From Neoarius graeffei (taxonomy: Eukaryota; Chordata; Actinopteri; Siluriformes; Ariidae), in assembly GCF_027579695.1 (NCBI RefSeq), contig NC_083570.1, forward strand, positions 7,667,793 through 7,731,792: DNA of 64,000 bases, read 5' to 3'. Positions 42,495 through 52,611 of this stretch are shown in pieces; the stretch's first letter is position 1; each line of letters starts with the position of its first letter. Under the pieces are notes generated by a model. The model searched no databases and had not been told where the DNA came from. It saw only the letters and a list, made by a program, of their open reading frames with translations. A program made the position numbers and the translations under genes.

Positions 42495-42869
42495 TCTCAT
42501 CTCATTATCTCTAGCCGCTTTATCCTGTTCTACAGGGTCGCAGGCGAGCTGGAGCCTATCCCAGCTAACTACGGGCGAAAGGCAGGGTACACCCTGGACA
42601 AGTCGCCAGGTCATCACAGGGCTGACACATAGACACAGACAACCATTCACACTCACATTCACACCTACGCTCAATTTAGAGTCACCAGTTAACCTAACCT
42701 GCATGTCTTTGGACTGTGGGGGAAACCGGAGCACCCGGAGGAAACCCACGCGGACACGGGGAGAACATGCAAACTCCACACAGAAAGGCCCTCGCCGGCC
42801 ACGGGGCTCGAACCCGGACCTTCTTGCTGTGAGGCGACAGCGCTAACCACTACACCACCGTGCCGCCCC
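42495..42869 (-). mobile_element. V-SINE copy 3
   Basis: Same tRNA head and central segment as the other two copies. Flanked by the duplication GCCAATTTTCA (42484-42494, 42870-42880). Confidence 0.92.
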
Positions 42870-43012
42870 GCCAATTTTCATTGATACATCAAATCATCCC
42901 TTTAATGTGATGTACCGGTACTTGTTATTTTTCAGTGTCAAATAAAAATGTGTACAATCAATAAGATGTTCAGAATCAACATTTTCCTAGCTCAAGCCAG
43001 AGATTAAAAATT

Positions 43013-44398
43013 CTAGTTTCTAAGTAAGTAATGTGCTAATGTATCAGAGAGATCATACTTCACTGGAATGTACTTGTTATTTTTAAATGTCAAATAATAA
43101 TAAGGTGTATAATCAATAAGGTTTTCAGCATCAACAAAAACATTGGCCTGAGCTTGGTTGGGAATGTCTACCTCATAACACAAGTACTTGTCACTCAATT
43201 GTTACGAAAGGCCGGCATTCAAAGCAATAAACAGACGAATTTACAACAAATGTTTTTTACCAATGCAAATTCTGGAGAATTATTGATTGTATCAGAGATA
43301 ATCAAAGTCTTCCCACAAGAATACTTGTTTCCATGTAACAAAACCCAGCGAACTGACACCGCATATTGAACATGCTCCATCCCAAAGAAAGCTGACATCT
43401 TTTCTTTAACATAATTTATGTTGTCTACTTCTGATGGTGGACCCATTTCTACCTCAACAATTGGATGTTTATCTCTCGCGTTTAGACTACATTCATATAC
43501 TGTAGTTGGTTGGGCTTTACAAGAGACTTACAGATATTCTTAAAATTACTTTTTTAATGACCACTGCTTGAAAAAACAGTTTTGATTCAAAGCGCATACA
43601 CGTGGCGCACTGCTGGACCTAGTTGTCTAATTTGAGAGGGAAGGTGCAGAAGGTAATGCTGTTTAGGAATGATGTTGATATCTGGAAACAACTGTTTAAA
43701 GTGTTTCAAGTGCTCTTCTATTAAAAGCTTCATTTTTTTGAAGTGTGGAGAGAGCAATAATGGGTGAAAACAATATTTTTACTATCTCTAACAACTTAAA
43801 TAGCAGTTTGATGTACTCACTTTCTGCAATACTGTCAATGAGAAATGGCATAATCTTCAACAAAACCAACATCTGCCCAGATGACTGCTTCAGTTTATTA
43901 TCAGTTGATGACAAGGTATTGACAGATATGGGGCAAGGCTTATCTCTCATATCTATACAGGAGTAAGGGAATCCACGAATTGCACTATTTAACATATCTA
44001 ACTCCATTTGTCCCGAAAGTACAAGATGTTTCAAAATACATTTGATTTCAAATGGAGCAACGCCTTCAAGAACAACATGCATAATGTCTTGTGGAGCCTG
44101 ATTAATGACATCAAAGTCCGGAAATTCTGTTAGTTTGCTCTTTCTATTCATACCATATGTAGATTTTAAATTTGTTTTCAGAGACTCTGTGCTCACCTTT
44201 TCAATGTCCCCACACTGTCTGAGATGTCTAGCCATGGTCCTTCTAACAAATAAATCTTCATCAAAATACCTTTGCATGTCTTCAAAATTGCATTCACAAT
44301 GTCTGCATTTGCTGTATGCAAAGCCTACCCTTTCCTTAAACCCAGCCAGCTCATGTTGACCTAATGTGTCTCCTAGCACACACATACCGTAAGAGCTC
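43013..44398 (-). pseudogene. Transposase-like protein remnant (GDTLGQHELAGFKE family)
   Basis: The largest piece (44430-43696) contains LGDTLGQHELAGFKERVGFA, KCRHCECNFEDMQ, QAPQDIMHVVLEGVAPFE and KQSSGQMLVLLKIMPF. After a frameshift at a T run near 43735 it continues with PDINIIPKQHYLLHLPSQI. C-terminal scraps follow at 43446-43219 and 43198-43013. This is a repetitive fish protein family that I associate with EnSpm/CACTA-like elements, without certainty. The N-terminal part is missing and several frames are broken. No function is expected. Confidence 0.55.
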
Positions 44399-44898
44399 CA
44401 TAGGCTGCGATGCATGGCTGAATGTAACATGAGAAGAGAAAATGGAGAATGGATTGCGTCATTCTTATTTACTAGTTTATGAGTTCAGTTTCTGCACTAC
44501 ATTACACACATTCATATTAGTCTTACAGTTACATCGACATTTTTTGTTTAAATAATACTGAATGAGATTAATGTTTATTGTTAATGATTAATTTAGGCCA
44601 ATGCTCGATTTTGGTTGTTTAAAATACCTAAGGGATGCTGGGTAAACTAGGTCTCTGACTTGCCTCAGTTGACCAAAGAGAGCTGTTTTTCCTGATTTCC
44701 TTCGCATATTCAAGAACATCATTCGGCTTAGGTGTTTACATTCTCTCCCATCTCTGCTTTCTAGTGGGAGTGAAACTATATAAACATCTGATAAAAACCC
44801 GCCGAACTAACGTCAAACCCACCCAATTTTTGTCAACCAGCCCAAGCCATTTTTCACCAGCAAAGTAGAATTCAAAACCGCCCAATCTGGCAACACTG
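44399..44898. mobile_element. Truncated hAT fragment related to 17639-20074
   Basis: Starts abruptly at AGGCTGCGATGCATGG, matches 18176-18430 closely, and ends with CCGCCCAATCTGGCAACACTG, the family terminus. The left end is missing and no duplication can be checked. Confidence 0.7.
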
Positions 44899-46149
44899 CC
44901 GACTGACGCTCGCGCCGTATCCAGAGCCATAGAGATCTACCGATCGCTCTGCCGGATCCAACTGACGGATTTTCAAAAAAGAAGGCGCGCGCACAGTTGT
45001 CATTGGCCAGTTTTCTTGATGAGAGCCACTTCAACAATCACATTCAAAGCAACGTGGTATCTTTTTCTTTATCGAGAAAAGGTGATAAAGAAAATACATT
45101 TTTATTTGTATTTGTAGGCTGATCAGTTCCATAAGCATCTCTCTCTCTCTGTCACACACTATATACTGCATTATGTGTAAAGCACTATATAAACAAAGGT
45201 GAGTTGACTTCACTTAATTTAAGCAAAATATCAAACGCATCAATATTTTACTCGCATTCCAGAATCTGGACATCATTTAGGTTTTCATGGCGCTGTCATT
45301 TTCACTGTGCTGAACAGCACATAAAGGGCTATTCCAGTTCAATGCAACACAATAGACAGACATTATTTTAATCTACATTGGAATTTATAAATGCTAACCC
45401 ACTCATAACTTTTTATTTCATCATCTGAATTCAAGCTTTACCCATCCACAAGTTTACCGATTGCACGTGAGCGCGCCACCGCCCTGTTTCTGACCGCCCC
45501 TTCCCCCGCACGTGACGCTGCCAGACAGCCAACCGGAAGACGCGCCAGATGTGGCTCCGCCCTCCAGAGAGAGCCTGACCGACGCTCAGAAGGGAAGAAA
45601 CAAAGCCAAGTGTATATGACAGCACTGTGTCAACTCGCCGCCGCCGGGAACTTTTCTAACTACTCCGCATATTAGAATATAAATGTTTATTGAAGCTGCT
45701 TATAAAGCGAGTTTGCGAGCAATTTAAACAAGCCAGCCATCAGTGCATGCATCATTCTTTGTGATAATTCACATCCATTAGGCATTTCCAGTATTGTTGA
45801 TGGGTAACATTTGAAAAGATTGAACTCAGTATCGCACCCTATTTTTTCCCTGATAATTCTACACTGTGAACAACGAATTCATGTTAAATTAGTCGAATAA
45901 AAATCAACCAGACAAACGTTGCTGTCCATAAATTCCAGCACAAATAGTGTCCATTTCAAAAAGGCACAAACTTCTAAAGTAGATAAACAGCGTCTTAAAG
46001 CTGTATATCGCAGTTTATAGTCAAAGTCTAGAGCAGCTTTTATCTGGATCAAACAGTCATAACTTTAATAGATATTTGATAGATTGTAGCCGCTTAGTCC
46101 TTTTTTACCTGTTGAAATAACTGAAATTCACTGCTGACTACAATCATAT
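44899..46149. other. No recognisable gene; one GC-rich patch
   Basis: Mostly AT-rich. 45460-45600 is CpG-rich with CACGTGA and GGCTCCGCCCTCC motifs and might be a promoter of a lost element or gene. Short open frames have no motif. Confidence 0.35.
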
Positions 46150-46270
46150 AGATCCTAACGTGTGGGAATGGTTTAAGGTCAAACAAATAGCAGTTGTCAT
46201 GGGTCAAACACTTTCACGGATAAGGAAACAAGAACAAAAGGATCTGATTGATTAAATTAATACACAACCA
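46150..46270 (+). mobile_element. Short L1/Tx1-like LINE fragment
   Basis: GGAATGGTTTAAGGTCAAAC and the following SRIRKQEQKDLID reading match the LINE at 59279-59370. It is cut at about 46265 by an unrelated sequence. Confidence 0.75.
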
Positions 46271-46900
46271 GGCACGTGCACACACAGGGCTTTAGGGGTG
46301 CTTGAGCCCCTGCCCTTTTTGCCTCGAATTAAATGTTGCCCTTTTAAAATAATAATAATCCAGTCCTGTTAGAAGTTTAAAACAACGGCGGTACAAAAAC
46401 TCCACAGCAATCTCCCGGTGTTCCTGTAATCCGGGGCGGCTGCGCGCGCTGAGCTGCCGCTTCTCTGTCCATTGCTGCTCCGCTCGCGCGCGGACAGTGA
46501 GGCAGCTTGAACAGTTGTTGAGGCGGTTATGGTCGAACAGTTCGCCCTTTCAAACTGTATGCACATCACATTTGGGCGTTTGAAGGGCTACTGACATTTG
46601 TGCGAGTAATTTAAGTGTCTGTAGTTTAATAATCTGCTTGTTAACTTGTTTGGCTGGGTGACCATTCTCATAGCAGCAACACTGATAAGGCAGTGGATCT
46701 GTCACTGGTAGGAGTGGATCAGTGTGGCCCTCTGATGGACCCTTTCCACTGATGGATGAGTAGAGAGGGGTCAGAAATTATACAACAACAAATGGGCTAC
46801 AGTTACACCGAAAATGTGCACTTACTGTATTTATAAACTGTATTACGCATCATGCAAATGTAAAACAAACACTATGAAAAAAAACTGAAGCATCATCTTT
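46271..46900. other. Probable transposon-derived sequence, unclassified
   Basis: Starts CAGGCACGTGCACACACAGG, a plausible hAT-like terminus, with a GC-rich part at 46430-46510. No intact gene. Confidence 0.35.
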
Positions 46901-46914
46901 AATCAAAATATATT

Positions 46915-47075
46915 TATTTAATCATCTTTAATAAAAATATTTACTAAAAACAATATCATCTAAATATTTACGAATAATAAAAATCTTAATATTTACAAAT
47001 AAAATTATCAAAATATTTACAAGTAATAAAATAATAAATCAAAATATTTACAAATGAAAAATTTTTTTACAGGCG
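46915..47075 (-). promoter_or_regulatory. AT-rich 3' flank of BTG with repeated TGTAAATA motifs
   Basis: On the minus strand, about 75-235 nt after the second BTG stop, TGTAAATA occurs three times and CGTAAATA or AGTAAATA also occur; AATAAA polyadenylation-type hexamers follow. TGTANATA is the Pumilio response element. BTG mRNAs are known to be short-lived, so decay control is plausible, but the motifs also fit a simple AT-rich minisatellite. Confidence 0.45.
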
Positions 47076-47207
47076 TTAAAATAAGGAACTTAACCAAAAT
47101 ATATCGTTTAAAATGTCAAACACATGTGGGCCAGATGTGCTGAGAGATTAGCTGGAGACGGTCATCACAGAGTTGAGATGAGTCTCCAGCGGCAGTGGTG
47201 TGGACTC

Positions 47208-47870
47208 CTACAGCACACCTATGGACCCGTTCTCCCCGATCCGGTAGGACACTTCGTAGGGGTCGACCCACACTGTCAGCTCACACGGTAAGAGGGCGCG
47301 AACCTGCTCCATGCTGAGACCACTGGTGTAAGCAGCCTTCCCTACTAGCGGCTCCATCCTGCGATTGATTCTGAGGCATCGATATCCCGAACCTCTGAAC
47401 GGTGCGTCAGGGAACCAGTGGTGCTCATAATGCTCTGGAATCAAAGAAAACAGACTTTTAAAAACTCTGTTCAGCTCGCAGATTGTTTTAAGAATAGATT
47501 TGTTCTGGGCAGTGTTAATGCTCCCGAGATAAAAATCTGTCCGGCATTAAATCTAGGTCTTTATACATCACTGACTTTAACTGAATGCCACACTAATAAG
47601 CTTTCCCTTTTTCTCAGACCACAGCAAGGAGTCGGTATAATTGTAAAGGTATTTCAGTGAAAATGAAAAAGAAGTAGATCGAATAAAGACTAAATATGAT
47701 GTGGATCCTTTTGTCAGAAGTCACAGGTGTGTAATGTGGTGTTTAATCTCACCTCCTAACGCCTCTTCCAGAGAACGGCTGAAGTGTTGGAGCTGTTTTT
47801 CGGACAGAGGTCCTCTTCCTCTCAGTAATCCGGTGATGAAGTTCACCGCTGTGGTCACCTCGACTTTCAT
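47208..47870 (-). CDS. BTG1/BTG2-like antiproliferative protein, two exons, early TAG
   Basis: Exon 1 is 47870-47753 ([23 protein letters not shown] to EALG, donor GTGAGA). Exon 2 is 47434-47208 (acceptor ttccag) with [52 protein letters not shown] and ENGSIGVL, then TAG at 47208-47210. BTG proteins recruit the CCR4-NOT deadenylase through this domain and restrain proliferation. BTG1 and BTG2 normally have Tyr-Glu where the TAG lies and a short tail; here the frame after the TAG runs 19 more codons and ends MTVSS before TAA (47148-47150), as in BTG1/2. The stop is thus one base from a Tyr codon. The BTG domain is almost complete (114 residues). The gene may still work, be a recent pseudogene, or carry an assembly error. 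Confidence 0.8.
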
Positions 47871-47896
47871 GTTGAAATATTTTCGTAAACTGCAAA

Positions 47897-48695
47897 GGCC
47901 GAATCCCATTTCACCCCTTGGACCAACCCCTTGGCCCTTCCCCTCCATTTTGCGCGTTCACGTGAAGGGGTAGGGGTATCCCAATCCCAGTTAACGCGGA
48001 GGGGTAGGGGAAGGGGTAGGGCTTCTGTACCCCTCCAAACGGAGATTTTCCTGGAGCTGACTCCGAACGAAGGGGTTTGAGTGATTTCCCACAATGCCAT
48101 GCGGATTTCAGAAAGATGGCCGTTCCCGCGGCGAAAGATTGTCATAAATGTATTTTCTCCATTATTTACGTGTTTTAAGTTGTTATCCAGAGGAAACACG
48201 CCGCTTGATTCGCTTTCGAGCTGAGAATGAGCAGCGATTTCTGAAATCCAAGCTGCTGCTAAAAAGCTTTGGGAGTGAGTATTGTTTTCGGTTGCTTGAC
48301 TGCGTACGTTTTGTTCTGTTATTCTCGCTTTTATTGTTTACATGAGTGTTCTGACACCTCATTCTGTCGGATGTGGTGCACGAAGCGCCAAAGATATCCC
48401 ATTCAGTGGTGTTAGTTAACAAATCACACCCTGCCAGCAGAGATTTCTGGTTCTGCCTCTGGCTCTGACTGTAGCGGCTGGTCACAGCCAATGACGCATT
48501 TGGTCGCGTTTTGCTAACGTAAACACTGACGGAGGTACGCGATGACGTATGCGATTGTTGAAGGGCTATCCCAATACGTAAGGGTTGAATTTCAAGCCCT
48601 ATCCCTTGTAGCTCAGTTTCAAGGGGAAGGGCCAAGGGGAAGGGCCAAGGGGAAGGGGGAGGGGAAGGGGTAGAAATTAGAATTGGGATTGGGCC
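47897..48695. mobile_element. PIF/Harbinger-like MITE in the BTG 5' leader
   Basis: Ends GGCCGAATCCCATTTC and GAATTGGGATTGGGCC are inverted, with a 3-bp AAA on both sides. About 48185-48275 (+) reads ETRRLIRFRAENEQRFLKSK between a ccag acceptor and a GTGAGT donor, like a Myb/trihelix-type DNA-binding exon of Harbinger elements. The end lies 26 bp upstream of the BTG start codon, between it and the TATA region. Superfamily assignment is tentative. Confidence 0.6.
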
Positions 48696-48926
48696 AAAAT
48701 ATCAGACAGTCATGCGATTAGTGTGTGTCGTGTTAGTAGATTATTAAAACTTTAAAAAAAAATACAAATCACTCAGTTAGTACAAGGTGACTTACTCCGA
48801 AGGAGAAGATTAAACCGCTGATAGCCGCTGATGAATTGCTGATAAGTTGCTGATGATCGCTGGAAACTCGCTGTTACTCGCTGTGAAGGTTTGTGTCGCT
48901 CTGAAGCTCTGTGTGGATGTGTGGCT

Positions 48927-48934
48927 CTTATATA
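48927..48934 (-). promoter_or_regulatory. TATA box of the BTG-like gene
   Basis: TATATAAG on the minus strand, about 1.06 kb from the ATG, of which 0.8 kb is the inserted MITE. Without the MITE the leader would be about 250 nt. Confidence 0.6.
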
Positions 48935-49030
48935 GCTGCAGATTTTGAAACATAACTAATTAAACTGTTTTCATTTAAACTAATTAAACTGTCTTCTTTT
49001 AAACTAATTGAACTAATGAAATTGTCTGAA

Positions 49031-49083
49031 TCATGTGACCTGGGTTTTCCCCTAAACTTTAGGGGAAAACCCAGGTCATGTGA
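49031..49083. repeat. Perfect palindrome, 26-bp arms, 1-base centre
   Basis: Starts TCATGTGACCTGGG and ends CCCAGGTCATGTGA. TCATGTGA is the M-box bound by MITF/TFE proteins and appears at each end. It lies about 100 bp upstream of the BTG TATA box. An (AG)n tract follows at about 49105-49131. Confidence 0.93.
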
Positions 49084-49189
49084 CCAGGTGACATCAGCTC
49101 CCTGAGAGAGAGAGAGAGAGAGAGAGAGAGCATCCTGATCGCTCTGTGTTGCTCAGTAGCCCATTCACTACTTCAGGAAACCCATTCAA

Positions 49190-49525
49190 AGGAATCAGAC
49201 AAAGTTTTGGACAACTCTTTGGGGAGGCATTTTTTTTTCCCACATGGTACATCAAGATCAGCAGGCGTTGCAATTTTACTCAATATCTCACTGGGGAAAA
49301 TCATTGCCACCAAAAGTAGTTACAATGGCCATTGGGTAATATGCGTACTCCAAATAGACAATTCTACACTAATTTTAGGAAATGTTTATGGACGCTAACA
49401 TAGCACAAAACAGAACCCTTCTTACAGAGATTAGAGAAGTTATTTTGCAGTTTAAAATTAAATATGTAACTGGAAATATAATATCGGGAGGGGACTGGAA
49501 TATGGTGAAGGATGAAGGACTAGAC
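49190..49525 (+). mobile_element. L1/Tx1-like LINE fragment, endonuclease part
   Basis: Frames read SAGVAILLN, GHWVICVLQIDNS, LILGNVYG and GGDWNMVKDEGLD, the conserved blocks of an apurinic-type LINE endonuclease, with a frameshift near 49385. It is interrupted by the hAT at 49526 and resumes for about 24 nt at 51201. Confidence 0.8.
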
Positions 49526-50167
49526 CAGGGGTGCCAGGGTGAAATTGGTAAGGGGGCCAGATTTTTTTCAAGTGGGACCTTGGGGGCCGAATTACACTTT
49601 TGGCCTGAAAAGACCAGACACTAACTCAACAAAAGGACATTATTTTATATGATTTTTGAAGGCCTATACGCCCAAAAGGAATTGTAAAGCTATAGCCTCA
49701 AAACGAGGCGCACAGCACATGGCAGACAAAAGCAATTTACCCTCTGAAAATGTGACAGTCTAAGCATGCAAGTAGCCTACATTTATAAAAAAAAAAAATG
49801 CTACAGAAATGGACTATGACACAAATAACACAAGTGTAAACTGTAAATGACTTAGATCAGATTTATTGATCTTGCACATCAAAAACATGTCAATGCATAG
49901 GCCTAATTTGGCCAATTAAAACGATTGGCAAGTAGGCCTAAACGAGTCAAAAGAAAGAAGTGCCAGGGTAAATAATTCCACCAATAGGTCAAGTGACTAA
50001 ATATCCAGTAGCATTAGTTTAAAAGAGCCAAATATGACTGAACATACCAATAAAAACAAACGGCACATTAACTTTGCTGGTCAAGTCCCACATATATTTC
50101 CACACACCCATCCTGTTTATTCCCCCTCAAGCACACAGCACAAGGTTACATGGGGGAGAAATACCAG

Positions 50168-50593
50168 CTACATTTTACATATGGAAGCCAGAAGTCTTTT
50201 ACTTTTTACCAGCTTGTCGACATTGGGGGACAGACTCTGGGCAGTTGCTATTTTCATGACATCGTTGAGATGTCCATGGGTCAGACGACTACGCAGTTTC
50301 GATTTATTAATATTCATTACTGAAAATGCCTGTTCATATAAATATGTTGTCCCGAACATACAGAGTATTTTACCGGCAAAGGCCGTGATAATTGGGTACT
50401 CTGGTGGCAATGACTGATAGAAAGACTGGATTCCAACAGATGCGTATTTATCCTTGACGAATGCACCCTCCGAAAATGGCTTGGACACTTTTGCGATCTC
50501 CCACGCGATGATGTAGCTCGCCTTCACTGCCCCAACATGAAATAAAATGTACAACAAAGATATTGAGACACCCCTCTTTGAAAACAGCCGCAT
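50168..50593 (-). pseudogene. hAT transposase C-terminal fragment
   Basis: CMFGTTYLYEQAFSVMNINK, SKLRSRLTHGHLNDVMKIAT give the hAT dimerisation region. N-terminal to it only a short stretch is left, so this protein part is a deletion product of the same gene as the BED exon at 50630. Confidence 0.82.
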
Positions 50594-50629
50594 TTAACAT
50601 TAAAGGAGAACTGAAGATGATGTATGATA

Positions 50630-50914
50630 TTAAAACGAACCTTCATGTGTCTCTCGAGACTTTGAGAAAGCTGCTTGGTGTTTTTGAAGGTTTGAGGCAA
50701 GCTCATTTAGCTTTCCAGTCCTGCGTTGCCCGGTGAATTTGTCGGCGTGGGTCTCGTAATGTCTTTTGACATTGTATTCCTTCGGTACAGCCACTTGTTG
50801 CGAACAAATCAGACAAACAGGTTTTCCCCCTACTTCCCAGAAAAAGTATTTCTCTCTCCATTTTTCCTGAAAGATGCGACCCTCAGAATCAACTTTTCTC
50901 TTTTTAGACAACAT
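50630..50914 (-). pseudogene. BED-finger N-terminus of the hAT transposase
   Basis: MLSKKRKVDSEGRIFQEKW, VCLICSQQVAVPKEYNVKRH and YETHADKF form a BED zinc finger (Cys-x2-Cys..His-x4-His) of the GTF2IRD2/Charlie8-related transposases. Reads about 95 residues, then the catalytic part is missing. Confidence 0.8.
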
Positions 50915-51224
50915 CTTGTGAACGAGCAACAACTCGCCGACTCTACATTAAATCCGGGTCACTGCGCCTGCGCGTGCTGCAGCAAGCAGAGAGCAGCTAA
51001 AAACGAACCGATGGATTACACCAAAATGGAATCAAATTGAAACATTAGATTTAAAATCATTACGAAAAAAACACAAAAAACATTCGATTTTTATTAATTT
51101 ATTATTTAAAAAAAAAAAAAAGTCTCATGAATCACCGGGCCGGATGTGATGACCAATCGGGCCGTATTCGGCCCGCGGGCCGTTACCATGGCACCCCAGG
51201 ACTAGACAGACTTCCTAGTAGATG

Positions 51225-51428
51225 GACACACCAGCACGGCTCCACTCCACCTCCCAGTAACAGCGTCCACACACACTCTCCTTACACAACACCTGCCACC
51301 AACTCTCTCTGGATGATCAGAGTAACGCTGCTCTCTCTCACTCCATCTCACCGCTCTGTTCTTCTCAGACAGAATGAGGAGACGATGTGCCGTGTTGGGA
51401 TCCAGAGTCAGATAACAGAACTCTAAAA
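51225..51428 (-). pseudogene. Truncated TRIM B30.2 (PRY) exon
   Basis: After an acceptor (ttttag) it reads FCYLTLDPNTAHRLLILSE and SEREQRYSDHPER, then a small deletion shifts the frame; the sequence matches the SPRY start up to about 51225, where it meets LINE sequence. It is a third B30.2 copy in the window and cannot encode a full domain. Confidence 0.82.
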
Positions 51429-52611
51429 TAAAAGAGAAAAACAAACTGAACAATGTGAACATGTTGGGTTTATTTCACAAAATATATTGATGTGAAGTGT
51501 GTAGGCCTGTCGTGATATTTGATATACCGACTTATCGTACGGTAAATGAAAATGAACTCGGTAATTTTTCCACCGTGGTTTTGGCATTTCCGTGCTGTCC
51601 ATCTCCATAGGGAAGTCTCCAGAGTATTAGTTTGACCCAATGACTGAATAAAACACTGCACTGTTTTCTGTCATCTCGCGCGGCTCTCTGTCAGAGGCGG
51701 GGCTTCCCAGCATGCAACAGTTATCCAGCCAGGGGATCCACTGAATGGGGAAAAGACAACAACACAGTGCTCCGCTGTACAGACCATAGGTGTAGAATTG
51801 GGTCTGGACGGGATGGACGGGTCCCTACCAATATTTCTGATTGGAGAAAATAAAAATCCGCTCCATGCGCGGTACACAAAGGGTTCCTGTAGGTTTCCAC
51901 TGGGCGGAACCATGCAAAATTCACTCATGAATATTCACTCTGGGGGCGTGGTCACGGAAACAACATGCCTGTTCGGCTACCATGTCAATTAGGAAGTGCG
52001 GTTGCAATGCAGTGAGCGGCTGCTAGCTATCAAACTGTCCTTGAGGTATGCAGCGTTAGATTAGCTCGGAAAATTAATCAGTTCGCAACAGTTCGGATTC
52101 AGTGTGTAAAAACGACAACATATGAATATGACTGTTTTCTAAGCTTGTGTGGCATGTAAATAACATTCCAACTTGATACAACAACTGGTGTTCATTAAGG
52201 TCACAAAGATATTATTAAATCATATCAGATTGTGCTAATGTTGGTTAATATTGCACCGAGTCTTGCTTGTGAAGTGCCTTCAAACTTTAGCAGCCCGCTA
52301 ACCCTTAATTTGAAGCGCTTCAGTTAAGACCTGCAGAGCCCTGACCGAGTTTGGGTAACATGACACATGTAAACAACAAGAACCCGATGGTGATGTGGAC
52401 ATTGTTCGAGGCCCAGACACCTTTTAATCAAATCAAACATTTTCACGTAATAAGCAGAACAGCCTCCGCCTTCTGGATCAGAAATGTTTGGTGACTCCGC
52501 CTCTCTTTTGAAAATGTCACATACCGAGTCCACACATCCGCCAAGCTGATTGGTTTTCGAGGCGGTTCATTTGAAAGCTGGAGGCCAAAAACTTTTCTCT
52601 GTAGAACCCTG
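51429..52611. other. TRIM-intron-like and unassigned sequence
   Basis: 51429-51480 matches the intron before the B30.2 exons. About 51930-51960 and 52580-52611 (AACTTTTCTCTGTAGAACCC) also recur near 62045-62110 beside the TRIM paralogue. 51490-51560 (GTAGGCCTGTCGTGATAT) looks like a transposon end. No intact gene. Confidence 0.45.

Larger units (their letters stand above)
41881..44398 (-). mobile_element. CACTA/EnSpm-like transposon remnant
   Basis: Begins CACTGCAAAAAATAAAAATC, with a subterminal AAGTC / TTGTTTCAAGAAAA pattern typical of fish EnSpm-like termini starting CACTG. It contains a V-SINE and, on the minus strand, broken transposase-like pieces. The other terminus is lost: at 44398 the sequence joins a hAT fragment. 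Assignment of the protein pieces to this terminus is inference. Confidence 0.55.
49526..51200 (-). mobile_element. GTF2IRD2-like hAT element, internally deleted
   Basis: CAGGGGTGCCA at the left, TGGCACCCCAG at the right, 8-bp duplication GACTAGAC perfect (49518-49525, 51201-51208). On the minus strand it encodes an N-terminal BED finger and a C-terminal hAT dimerisation part, lacking most of the catalytic centre. Subterminal GGGGGCC.GA and CGGCCCGCGGGCC blocks match those of the second such element at 57673-59278. Confidence 0.9.
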
